DNA of 64,000 nt from NCBI GenBank assembly GCA_965248545.1, contig OZ252110.1:2914001-2978000 (forward strand), read 5' to 3'. Made by a program: the position numbers and the translations under genes. The notes under the pieces were generated by a model. The model made no database searches. It was not told where the DNA came from and was given only the letters and a program-made list of their open reading frames with translations. Source of the DNA: Alteromonas_E sp965248545. GTDB taxonomy: Bacteria; Pseudomonadota; Gammaproteobacteria; Enterobacterales; Alteromonadaceae. Shown in pieces: positions 1 through 6,989 of this stretch. The stretch's first letter is position 1, and each line of letters opens with the position of its first letter.

Positions 1-887
1 TAGCCGCTGGATTCAAAGAACAGGTCCCAATTGAAGCCTGGGTACTCTTGATTCAACTGTGATCGCTCAATTTGGTTTAACGTCAAATCACGGTTTCGGC
101 GTTTCTCACGAGGCCACTGAATTTCCGCTATTTTGGTTTCCAAAGCGAGCACAGTTGCCGCATCCTCAGTAGCCGTTTCACTGCCGGTAAAGGCTAACAT
201 TTCAGCAATATGCGCTTGATAAGCCTCACGAATCTTAACAAAGCGCTCATCATCACTGAGATAATAATCACGATCAGGTAGACCCAAACCGCCGACACCA
301 ACACTTAGTTGATATTTATTCGGATCCAGGCGGTCATACCACATTCCACCCCAAATGGGGGTTACGCTGTCGGTCAACCATGCGCGCCCAAATTCGCGTG
401 TTAGCTCGTCCTTAGTACTAATTGCATTGATACTGTCGAGTACGGGTTGGATCGGCTGAATGCCTTTTTTATTCAGCGTCTCAGTATCCATGTAGCTGTG
501 ATAAAAATCCGCAATCAATTTGGCTTCGCCATTTAGGTTGGTAGCTTCACTCAGTTCATCAATGATCGATTTAACGCGTTCCTCACTGCGCTCAGCAAGC
601 GCAGTGAAGGCGCCGAAGCGAGTCTTGTCAGCAGGCAATTCATAATTGTCGTACCAACCTCCAGAAGCATACATAAAGAAGTCATCGCCAGGTTTAACAG
701 CCTCATTGCGGGCGCTTAAATCAACACCGAAACTGCCTATTTCCGCGGCCGCAGGTATTGATTCTGCCTTTGTATCAGTTGCCGCTTGCTGTGGCGCTGT
801 TTGTTCGGTCTGCTCAGCCGGTTTGGGGCTACAAGCCGCTAGGCTCAAGCATGTAGTAATCGATAATTCGAGGAGAGTTTTGTTCAT
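1..887 (-). CDS. M13-family (neprilysin/PepO-like) metallopeptidase lipoprotein, partial
   Basis: This gene starts at ATG 887 and runs leftwards off the window, so only about 295 N-terminal residues are seen and the zinc site (HExxH) lies outside. The N-terminus has a signal peptide with a lipobox ending LSLAAC, which predicts a lipid-anchored envelope protein. A low-complexity Q/A/T linker follows. Then come typical M13 N-domain stretches: GDDFFMYASGGW near residue 69 and GLGLPDRDYYL near residue 195. M13 enzymes are zinc endopeptidases of the neprilysin/PepO family that cut oligopeptides. The family call comes from these motifs; the peptidase activity is inferred because the catalytic half is not visible. 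The next gene, 931-2082, lies on the same strand just upstream. Confidence 0.88.
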   Translation of the reverse strand, partial: MNKTLLELSITTCLSLAACSPKPAEQTEQTAPQQAATDTKAESIPAAAEIGSFGVDLSARNEAVKPGDDFFMYASGGWYDNYELPADKTRFGAFTALAERSEERVKSIIDELSEATNLNGEAKLIADFYHSYMDTETLNKKGIQPIQPVLDSINAISTKDELTREFGRAWLTDSVTPIWGGMWYDRLDPNKYQLSVGVGGLGLPDRDYYLSDDERFVKIREAYQAHIAEMLAFTGSETATEDAATVLALETKIAEIQWPREKRRNRDLTLNQIERSQLNQEYPGFNWDLFFESSG

Positions 888-930
888 GAGTTTCCTGTCT
901 TTGTTAAGGTGATTTATCGGTAACGATGTA

Positions 931-2082
931 TCACTCTGGGTTTTGTTTAAAAGGTACAACTGCTCGTGTTTGTTCGTAGTAGTGCGCGATTGCCCGCTGT
1001 TCTTGTAAAACAAAGTCTTCAACAGCTGTATGAAAACGCTGATCAAGGCAATGATGCGCAGAAAAACACAATTCGGGTTCGAACCCTCTTAGTATTTTAT
1101 GCTCGCCTTGCGTCCCTGGGTTGAACAGTGGGAGCCGATGTTGGATGGCAAACTCGATACCACTGTAATAGCAGCATTCAAAATGCAATCCATCGACTTC
1201 TTCCATTGCTCCCCAGTATCGACCATACAACCCTGTTGCATTGAACAAATACATTGCCGCTGCAATGGGCTGATTTTCGTGATACGCAATTACGAGCAAA
1301 ATTTGATCGGCAAATGTAGCATAAATCTGTTCAAAAAAGCTGCGCGTGAGATAACCTGTATGACCGCTGCGTTTAAGATAGGTTTGGCAATAACACTGAT
1401 AAAAGAAATCCATATCGGATGCTGATATTGTCGGTCCACTTTTCGTTTCGATTCTGATGCCAGCGTCGCTGACTTTTTTGCGTTCCTTACGAATGTCTTT
1501 GCGCTTTCGTGATGTGAAGCGAGCTAGGTAGTCATCAAACGCTCGGTAATCGCGATTGCGCCAAATAAATTGCACTGAATGACGTTCACAAAACGCTGTG
1601 TTGGTTTGGATTTCACGTTCTTGTACCGAGCAAAATAACCAGTGAATGGACGATAGTGATTGTTGGGTGCTCCAGTCCTCTAGTGCACTGAGTACGAACG
1701 TGAGAACGTCTTGATAATTCGCGCTGGAGTGAACCATCAACTTAGTAGCCGTTACAGGCGTAAAAGGCACCGCGATTAATAGCTTTGGATAATATTCGAT
1801 GCCATGCTGGTGATAGGCGTTTGCCCAACTGTGGTCAAACACGTATTCACCGTAACTGTGCCGTTTAAGGTACATGGGTAATACTGCAATGGTATTGGAG
1901 TGACAATCGGATACTCGTAAAAACCTCGGCTCCCAACCGCTGTCACCACCAACGCTATCGCTGTGCTCAAGGGCGCGAAGAAAGGGATACTGCAAAAATG
2001 GGGCTTCAGAATCGGCGAACTGATCCCAAAGGTCTTGGGGAAAAGCGTCAATACTCGATTCGATTTTGTAGGTAAACGTCAT
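931..2082 (-). CDS. FemAB/GNAT-like acyltransferase (COG3146, DUF482 family)
   Basis: A 383-residue protein starting at ATG 2082. It matches the COG3146/PF04339 family, sometimes named peptidoglycan biosynthesis protein, which has a GNAT/FemAB-like fold. Visible family hallmarks are an N-terminal FLQYPFLRALE segment, a central RKRKDIRKERKKV basic stretch, and a C-terminal FNPGTQGEHKILRGFEP block. No signal peptide is seen, so it is probably cytoplasmic. The substrate is not known for this family and I do not assign one. It reads divergently from recX, with 165 bases between the two starts, and it precedes the M13 peptidase on the same strand. Confidence 0.82.
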   Translation of the reverse strand: MTFTYKIESSIDAFPQDLWDQFADSEAPFLQYPFLRALEHSDSVGGDSGWEPRFLRVSDCHSNTIAVLPMYLKRHSYGEYVFDHSWANAYHQHGIEYYPKLLIAVPFTPVTATKLMVHSSANYQDVLTFVLSALEDWSTQQSLSSIHWLFCSVQEREIQTNTAFCERHSVQFIWRNRDYRAFDDYLARFTSRKRKDIRKERKKVSDAGIRIETKSGPTISASDMDFFYQCYCQTYLKRSGHTGYLTRSFFEQIYATFADQILLVIAYHENQPIAAAMYLFNATGLYGRYWGAMEEVDGLHFECCYYSGIEFAIQHRLPLFNPGTQGEHKILRGFEPELCFSAHHCLDQRFHTAVEDFVLQEQRAIAHYYEQTRAVVPFKQNPE

Positions 2083-2247
2083 TAACTAAGATTTAAATCG
2101 TCGGAAATTACGAGCTGTCGTTTCAGCATGAATTAACTGGGTATGGATTACAACTACGCGATTTGGCGAAACTCAGATTAGTCATTTTGTAAAATCAAAC
2201 TTGGTCATGGTTTGATTACATGAAGCGATACGTGAAATACTATTCGA

Positions 2248-2706
2248 ATGGATGACTTAACCTTAATCACACAGTCTTTGATGCGACTGCTCGCGATGCG
2301 TGAGCACAGCCAGAAAGAGCTGTACCGTAAAATCGGTCAAAAAGACTACGCCACTGAGCTGGTCGAAAAAGCCATCAATTCTCTTGCCGAGCAAGACCTG
2401 CAATCTGATCAGCGCTATGTTGAAATGATGATTCGCAGCGCATACGCGAAAGGCCATGGCCCCAACCGCCTTTGGCAATCCTTACAACAAAACGGTATCG
2501 GTAGAGACCTCTATGACCAGTGTATGGCAAGCGCTGAGATCGATTGGTGGCAGCTAGCCTATCAAGTGAAAGAGAAAAAATTCGGCGATTTAGTCGAAAA
2601 GGATTGGAAGCAAAAACAACGACAACAAAGGTTTCTTCTCAATCGAGGCTTTAACATCGATCAAATTAATTACGCAATTGCCCTTCAAGCCTCAACTGAT
2701 GCTTAA
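2248..2706 (+). CDS. recX: RecX, regulator of RecA
   Basis: A 152-residue protein with RecX character: three-helix tandem repeats, an N-terminal MRLLAMREHSQKEL block and a middle YVEMMIRSAYAKGHGPNR block, both conserved in RecX. RecX caps RecA filaments and limits their growth. In most gammaproteobacteria it lies directly behind recA, but here the upstream gene is a divergent acyltransferase, so recX must have its own promoter in 2083-2247. No LexA-type CTG-N10-CAG box was found there by eye. It is followed 98 bases later by alaS, the usual downstream neighbour. Confidence 0.9.
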   Translation: MDDLTLITQSLMRLLAMREHSQKELYRKIGQKDYATELVEKAINSLAEQDLQSDQRYVEMMIRSAYAKGHGPNRLWQSLQQNGIGRDLYDQCMASAEIDWWQLAYQVKEKKFGDLVEKDWKQKQRQQRFLLNRGFNIDQINYAIALQASTDA

Positions 2707-2804
2707 CAGCGGGTAGTGAAGCATGGTATCTTTGCGCCCCAATAAAAATTGGCTTTAAGCGTTCAGAATACGCGTACTTAATCAGCAAAATTACAGGATT
2801 TTTC

Positions 2805-5402
2805 ATGACGTTATCAACCGCTCAGATTCGAAGTGCATTTATCGACTTCTTTGCCAAGCACAACCATCAGGCTGTAGCCAGCTCTTCATTGATACCGCAT
2901 GATGATCCGACGTTGCTGTTCACCAATGCCGGGATGAACCAATTCAAGGACGTCTTTCTTGGTACTGAGAAACGCAATTACTCCAGAGCCGTCTCATCCC
3001 AGCGTTGTGTTAGAGCTGGTGGAAAGCATAACGATCTAGACAATGTCGGTTATACGGCCCGTCACCATACGTTTTTTGAGATGCTTGGAAATTTCAGTTT
3101 TGGAGATTACTTTAAGACCGATGCGATTAAGTTTGCGTGGACGTTTTTGACTGAAGAATTAAAGCTACCAAAAGACAAGCTGTTGGTGACGGTTTATTCC
3201 GAAGATGATGATGCGTATGACATTTGGTTGAACGAGATTGGCATTCCAGCTGAAAAAATAATTCGTATCTCCACTTCTGACAACTTCTGGTCAATGGGCG
3301 ACACAGGCCCGTGTGGCCCATGCTCTGAAATTTTTTACGACCACGGTGAACACATTTGGGGAGGCCCCCCCGGCACTCCAGAAGAAGATGGTGACCGATT
3401 TATTGAAATTTGGAACTTGGTATTTATGCAGTTCAATCGTCAAGCTGATGGCGAAATGCAGCCGCTACCGAGTCCCTCGATTGATACGGGAATGGGATTA
3501 GAGCGCATCAGCGCGATTATGCAAGATGTGCACAGCAATTATGAAATAGACCTTTTCCAAGCACTGATTAAATCCGCCGCCGAAATCGTTGGAAATGATG
3601 ATTTAGAAAACAAATCACTGCGTGTTATCGCCGACCATATTCGATCGTGTAGCTTTCTCATCTGCGATGGCGCGATGCCATCGAATGAAGGTCGAGGATA
3701 TGTATTACGCCGCATTATCCGTCGAGCAGTGCGTCATGGCTACAAGTTGGGAGCTAAAGATGTGTTCTTCTACAAGTTAGTTGAAACATTGTGTGAGCAA
3801 ATGGGGGAAGCGTATCCGGAATTAGTTGAACAACGTGTTGTGATTGAAAAAGTCTTGCGTGTTGAAGAAGAGCAGTTTAGCCGCACCCTTGACCGCGGTA
3901 TGAACCTTTTGAATCAAGCATTGGAAAATATGCAAGGGGATGTAGTTGCCGGTGAAGTCGTGTTTAAGCTTTACGATACCTATGGATTCCCAGCTGACTT
4001 AACCGCTGATGTAGCTCGAGAAAAAGGCTTCACGATTGACCAAGACGGATTCGAAGCGAGTATGCAGCAACAGCGAGAACGGGCTCAACAATCAAGCCAG
4101 TTTGGTGCGGACTATGCCAATGTTGTTTCGATTGATTCGGAAACTCAGTTTACCGGTTATGAGCGCGTCGAACAAAAATCTGAAGTAGCAGCAATCGTAC
4201 TCAATGGTGAAAAAGTCGATAGTGCCGCTGATGCACAAGACGTATTGGTGTTTTTAGATAGCACGCCGTTTTACGCTGAGTCGGGTGGTCAGGTTGGTGA
4301 TACCGGACAACTGAGCAATGATTCTGTGGTTGTTGATGTTGCAGACACAGTAAAAGTTGGCAACGCGTTCGCTCACAAAGGTACAGTAAAAGGCTCTATT
4401 GCCGTGGGTGATTCTGTAACCGCCAGCATTGATAGTAAAAATCGAGAAAACATTAAGCTAAACCACAGTGCAACTCACTTGTTACATGCCGCGTTACGCG
4501 CAGTCCTCGGTGAGCACGTGACCCAAAAAGGAAGTTTGGTCGATAGTGAAAAGCTGCGTTTTGATTTCTCTCATTTTGAAGCGGTGAGTGAGCAACAATT
4601 ACTGCAAATTGAACAAATAGTTAATCAACAAATACGCCAGAATAATGGACTTGAGACCCGTCTAATGGATCTTGAAGACGCTAAAGCAGCAGGTGCGATG
4701 GCGTTGTTTGGTGAAAAATATGATGACCAAGTACGCGTTGTCAGTATGGGTGAGTTTTCAACCGAGTTATGTGGTGGAACACACGTAAATAGTACCGGCG
4801 ACATTGGCTTGTTTAAAATCGTATCAGAAGCGGGTATCGCGGCAGGCGTTCGACGCATTGAAGCAATAACCGGTGAGTCTGCGATTCTGTATATCCAACA
4901 GCAACAGGCTCGAGTCGCTGCGATAGCTCAAATGATCAAAGCTGATCCAAATGCGCTGCTGGATCGAATTAAGTCAATGACGCTCTCCATAAAAGATCTA
5001 GAAAAGCAAAATCAGCAGCTAACGCACAAGCTAAATACCCAGAAGGGCGCCGATGTGCTATCTGACGCGGTCGAAATAAATGGTGCCAAGGTATTGGTGA
5101 CTGAAATGCCTGGTGTCGAAACAAAAGCATTACGTACCATTTTGGATGAGCTTAAAAATCGAATTGGCTCAGGTGTCGTGTTTATCGGCACCAGTAGCGA
5201 GGATAAAGTTGGCCTAATTGCAGGTGTTACCAAAGATTTAACGTCAAAGGTTAAAGCGGGTGAGCTAGTTAACTATGTCGCTGCTCAAGTCGGCGGCAAA
5301 GGCGGTGGTCGCCCCGATATGGCTCAGGCCGGTGGTAATCAGCCAGAAAATTTGGCAAAAGCGCTAGATTCGGTTAATACTTGGTTAACAGAGAGATTGT
5401 AA
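2805..5402 (+). CDS. alaS: Alanyl-tRNA synthetase
   Basis: An 865-residue protein, close to the usual 870-880. It attaches alanine to tRNA-Ala and hydrolyses mischarged Ser/Gly-tRNA. Visible domains in order: class II catalytic core at about residues 1-250 (MTLSTAQIRSAFIDFF start, motif around TGPCGPCSE), a tRNA-recognition helical region, an editing domain near residue 550-670 with the zinc-binding HSATHLLH and CGGTH elements, and a C-terminal oligomerisation domain ending in a Gly-rich GGKGGGRPDMAQ segment. The start ATG 2805 has an AGGA ribosome-binding site six bases upstream. The gene follows recX and precedes csrA, a common gammaproteobacterial order. Confidence 0.98.
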   Translation: MTLSTAQIRSAFIDFFAKHNHQAVASSSLIPHDDPTLLFTNAGMNQFKDVFLGTEKRNYSRAVSSQRCVRAGGKHNDLDNVGYTARHHTFFEMLGNFSFGDYFKTDAIKFAWTFLTEELKLPKDKLLVTVYSEDDDAYDIWLNEIGIPAEKIIRISTSDNFWSMGDTGPCGPCSEIFYDHGEHIWGGPPGTPEEDGDRFIEIWNLVFMQFNRQADGEMQPLPSPSIDTGMGLERISAIMQDVHSNYEIDLFQALIKSAAEIVGNDDLENKSLRVIADHIRSCSFLICDGAMPSNEGRGYVLRRIIRRAVRHGYKLGAKDVFFYKLVETLCEQMGEAYPELVEQRVVIEKVLRVEEEQFSRTLDRGMNLLNQALENMQGDVVAGEVVFKLYDTYGFPADLTADVAREKGFTIDQDGFEASMQQQRERAQQSSQFGADYANVVSIDSETQFTGYERVEQKSEVAAIVLNGEKVDSAADAQDVLVFLDSTPFYAESGGQVGDTGQLSNDSVVVDVADTVKVGNAFAHKGTVKGSIAVGDSVTASIDSKNRENIKLNHSATHLLHAALRAVLGEHVTQKGSLVDSEKLRFDFSHFEAVSEQQLLQIEQIVNQQIRQNNGLETRLMDLEDAKAAGAMALFGEKYDDQVRVVSMGEFSTELCGGTHVNSTGDIGLFKIVSEAGIAAGVRRIEAITGESAILYIQQQQARVAAIAQMIKADPNALLDRIKSMTLSIKDLEKQNQQLTHKLNTQKGADVLSDAVEINGAKVLVTEMPGVETKALRTILDELKNRIGSGVVFIGTSSEDKVGLIAGVTKDLTSKVKAGELVNYVAAQVGGKGGGRPDMAQAGGNQPENLAKALDSVNTWLTERL

Positions 5403-5530
5403 GGACTTATCGGCGAGTTTCCCGCAGTGACAACGGAAAACAAGGAGCGCCGACAATACGCAACTGAGCTGATTGCGTGTTGAATTAACGCAAGGAAACT
5501 TTTTATACGTTAAGGAATAGGAGCAATAGA
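5403..5530 (+). promoter_or_regulatory. csrA leader with repeated GGA motifs (candidate CsrA autoregulation sites)
   Basis: The 128-base alaS-csrA spacer carries several GGA motifs: CAAGGAG at about 5441, CAAGGAA at about 5491, and AAGGAATAGGAG at 5512-5523, which is also the csrA ribosome-binding site. CGGCG (5411) and CGCCG (5448) could pair and bring the first motifs into a hairpin. In E. coli CsrA represses its own translation through several such sites, so the same control is inferred here. Confidence 0.5.
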
Positions 5531-5731
5531 ATGCTTATTTTAACCCGTCGTGTCGGTGAAACATTAATGGTCGGTGATGAAGTGACTGTAACTGTCTTGG
5601 GTGTTAAGGGGAATCAAGTTCGAATCGGTGTGAATGCACCAAAAGAAGTCTCTGTCCACCGCGAAGAAATTTACATGCGGATTCAAGCTGAAAAAGGTGG
5701 TAACGCCGCAAAGTTTGAAGGTAACGAGTAA
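5531..5731 (+). CDS. csrA: CsrA/RsmA, global post-transcriptional regulator
   Basis: A 66-residue protein beginning MLILTRRVGETLMVGDEV, the invariant CsrA start, followed by the RIGVNAPKEVSVHREEI segment that carries the RNA-binding GxxxP..VHR.EI surface. CsrA dimers bind GGA motifs in mRNA leaders and block or stabilise translation of carbon-storage, motility and biofilm genes. It is preceded by a leader rich in GGA motifs and followed by a strong terminator, so it can be expressed as a single gene. The length is typical (61-70 residues). Confidence 0.98.
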   Translation: MLILTRRVGETLMVGDEVTVTVLGVKGNQVRIGVNAPKEVSVHREEIYMRIQAEKGGNAAKFEGNE

Positions 5732-5744
5732 TCGTAAGCCATCA

Positions 5745-5776
5745 CAAAAAACCGAGTTTTCAACTCGGTTTTTTTG
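5745..5776 (+). terminator. Rho-independent terminator of csrA
   Basis: An 8-bp perfect stem (ACCGAGTT 5751-5758 with AACTCGGT 5762-5769), a three-base loop, an upstream A-tract and a T-tract from 5769. It lies 20 bases after the csrA stop. Confidence 0.9.
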
Positions 5777-5911
5777 TCTCTGGGGTCACTAAAAACCTCA
5801 ATTGAAAACTTAGTGTACAGGGATTGATTAAAATATCTTCGAAGGCGCAGTTTAAGCACAAAAAAGCGTTGACTTCCCTTTATGAATCATTAAACTGCGA
5901 CTCCACATTTA

Positions 5912-6002
5912 GGAGAGGTGGGTGAGTGGCTGAAACCAGTTCCCTGCTAAGGAACCATACGTATTGCGCGTATCGAGGGTTCGAATCCCTCCCTCTCCGC
6001 CA
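5912..6002 (+). tRNA. tRNA-Ser(GCT)
   Basis: A 91-base class II tRNA with acceptor stem GGAGAGG (5912-5918) paired to CCTCTCC (5992-5998), discriminator G 5999 and encoded CCA. The anticodon GCT is at 5946-5948 and reads AGC/AGU. A long variable arm precedes the T arm (GGGTTCGAATCCC). It is the first of a tRNA cluster. Confidence 0.97.
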
Positions 6003-6015
6003 TGTTTTTGAATAC

Positions 6016-6092
6016 GCGTGTGTAGCTCAGCTGGATAGAGTACCTGGCTACGAACCAGGCGGTCGGAGGTTCGAATCCTTCCACACGCGCCA
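6016..6092 (+). tRNA. tRNA-Arg(ACG), copy 1
   Basis: A 77-base tRNA with acceptor GCGTGTG (6016-6022) paired to CACACGC (6082-6088), discriminator G and encoded CCA. The anticodon ACG at 6050-6052 is expected to be edited to ICG and to read CGU/CGC/CGA. It lies 13 bases after tRNA-Ser and is probably co-transcribed with it. Confidence 0.97.
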
Positions 6093-6113
6093 TTCAAAAC
6101 AAATGTCGTTATG

Positions 6114-6170
6114 ATGGCTAGGGCTGTCGAGGCCGGGTTACCGGTGAATCGAATCCTTCCACACGCGCCA
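6114..6170 (+). repeat. tRNA-Arg tail repeat R1
   Basis: A 57-base unit beginning ATGGCTAGGGCTGTCGAGG and ending in a copy of the 3' part of tRNA-Arg (part of the T arm, the whole 3' acceptor strand and CCA). A short CCGG-GTTA-CCGG hairpin lies in its middle. The TTCAAAAC after it also follows tRNA-Arg copy 1, so the copied unit reaches past the tRNA end. The arrangement resembles the tRNA-tail repeats of the E. coli tyrT (rtT) locus. Confidence 0.85.
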
Positions 6171-6211
6171 TTCAAAACGACTGTTGAAAAATAGTCTATA
6201 CTTTCTAATAC

Positions 6212-6288
6212 GCGTGTGTAGCTCAGCTGGATAGAGTACCTGGCTACGAACCAGGCGGTCGGAGGTTCGAATCCTTCCACACGCGCCA
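6212..6288 (+). tRNA. tRNA-Arg(ACG), copy 2
   Basis: Identical in its 77 bases to copy 1 as read by eye, with the same ACG anticodon and encoded CCA. It is separated from copy 1 by repeat R1. The stretch just before it is AATAC, as before copy 1, so the tRNA and its short flanks were duplicated together. Confidence 0.97.
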
Positions 6289-6310
6289 TCTTTTTCTCTC
6301 AGGTGTTTCC

Positions 6311-6367
6311 ATGGCTAGGGCTGTCGAGGCCGGGTCACCGGTGAATCGAATCCTTCCACACGCGCCA
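6311..6367 (+). repeat. tRNA-Arg tail repeat R2
   Basis: A 57-base unit nearly identical to R1, again ending in the copied tRNA-Arg T-arm/acceptor tail with CCA. The preceding spacer after tRNA copy 2 (TCTTTTTCTCTCAGGTGTTTCC) recurs almost unchanged after this unit, so spacer and tail repeat together at about 79 bases. Confidence 0.85.
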
Positions 6368-6389
6368 TCTTTCTTTCTCAGATGTTTCC

Positions 6390-6461
6390 ATGGCTAGGGC
6401 TGTCGAACCGCGTGATCGGGAAGCCGGACAACCGGTGAATCGAATCCTGCCACACGCGCTA
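6390..6461 (+). repeat. tRNA-Arg tail repeat R3, diverged
   Basis: The last and most diverged unit. It has the same ATGGCTAGGGCTGTCGA start, then about 15 extra bases, then the tail with a T-to-G change (AATCCTGCC) and GCGCTA in place of GCGCCA. It therefore looks like a decaying member. Nothing recognisable follows until oadG; 6462-6703 holds AT-rich DNA that probably contains the oad promoter. Confidence 0.75.
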
Positions 6462-6703
6462 TAGTCTTCCTCATTATCTCTACAGAATCGCTTAATGAAT
6501 TGCCATATCTCGTGGTCATACCTGCACGTGTCGATGTAATAAATATGTTAACTACACGAATAAAAATGCCAAATAGGTGAATAAAATCTTTTAAAATGGC
6601 ATTAATATTCATTTTGGCGGTTGTGCCTGGTTGCAAAAAATAAATGTCCATGCTATTCATGGGGAATAATAAAACAGCTAGTCATCTAAGGAAGATACCG
6701 CCA

Positions 6704-6973
6704 GTGCAAGAATCGGCATCAGTTTCGTCTCAACTCGCAGAAGCTGCAGTTCTTATGGGAGTAGGAATGCTCTCCGTTTTTATCTTCTTAGCGTTACTCA
6801 TCGCTGCGATGACATTGTTGGCCAGATTTGTAAAAAACTTCCCTGCACCAGAGCAACCCGCGAGTCCTCAGTTGGTCAAATCAGCGGTCAAAGTCAATAC
6901 AACGGCAAAGACTGATTCTTCCGTGTTGGCAGCTATAAGTGCTGCTGTACATCAGTATCGCCAATCAAAATAA
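6704..6973 (+). CDS. oadG: Oxaloacetate decarboxylase gamma subunit
   Basis: I take GTG 6704 as start because AAGGAAG (6688-6694) lies nine bases upstream and gives an 89-residue protein, normal for OadG; the longer frame from 6644 has no good ribosome-binding site. The protein has one membrane helix (roughly residues 14-38, AAVLMGVGMLSVFIFLALL) and a polar C-tail. OadG is the small membrane subunit that holds the Na+-pumping decarboxylase together and binds zinc at its tail. It is the first gene of oadGAB, with 16 bases to oadA. Confidence 0.88.
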   Translation: MQESASVSSQLAEAAVLMGVGMLSVFIFLALLIAAMTLLARFVKNFPAPEQPASPQLVKSAVKVNTTAKTDSSVLAAISAAVHQYRQSK

Positions 6974-6989
6974 ACAATTAGGAGTTCAT

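Noticed and set aside
5909..6289. 126-residue minus-strand frame across the tRNA-Arg cluster
   Set aside because: It is the antisense of tRNA genes and tail repeats; its internal repeats merely reflect the tRNA duplications.
6114..6461. Repeats considered as a CRISPR array
   Set aside because: Units and spacers are both repeated, there are only three units, they end in tRNA sequence, and no cas gene is present.
6394..6660. 88-residue minus-strand frame before oadG
   Set aside because: It starts beside the oad promoter region, overlaps tail repeat R3 and has low-complexity character without family resemblance.
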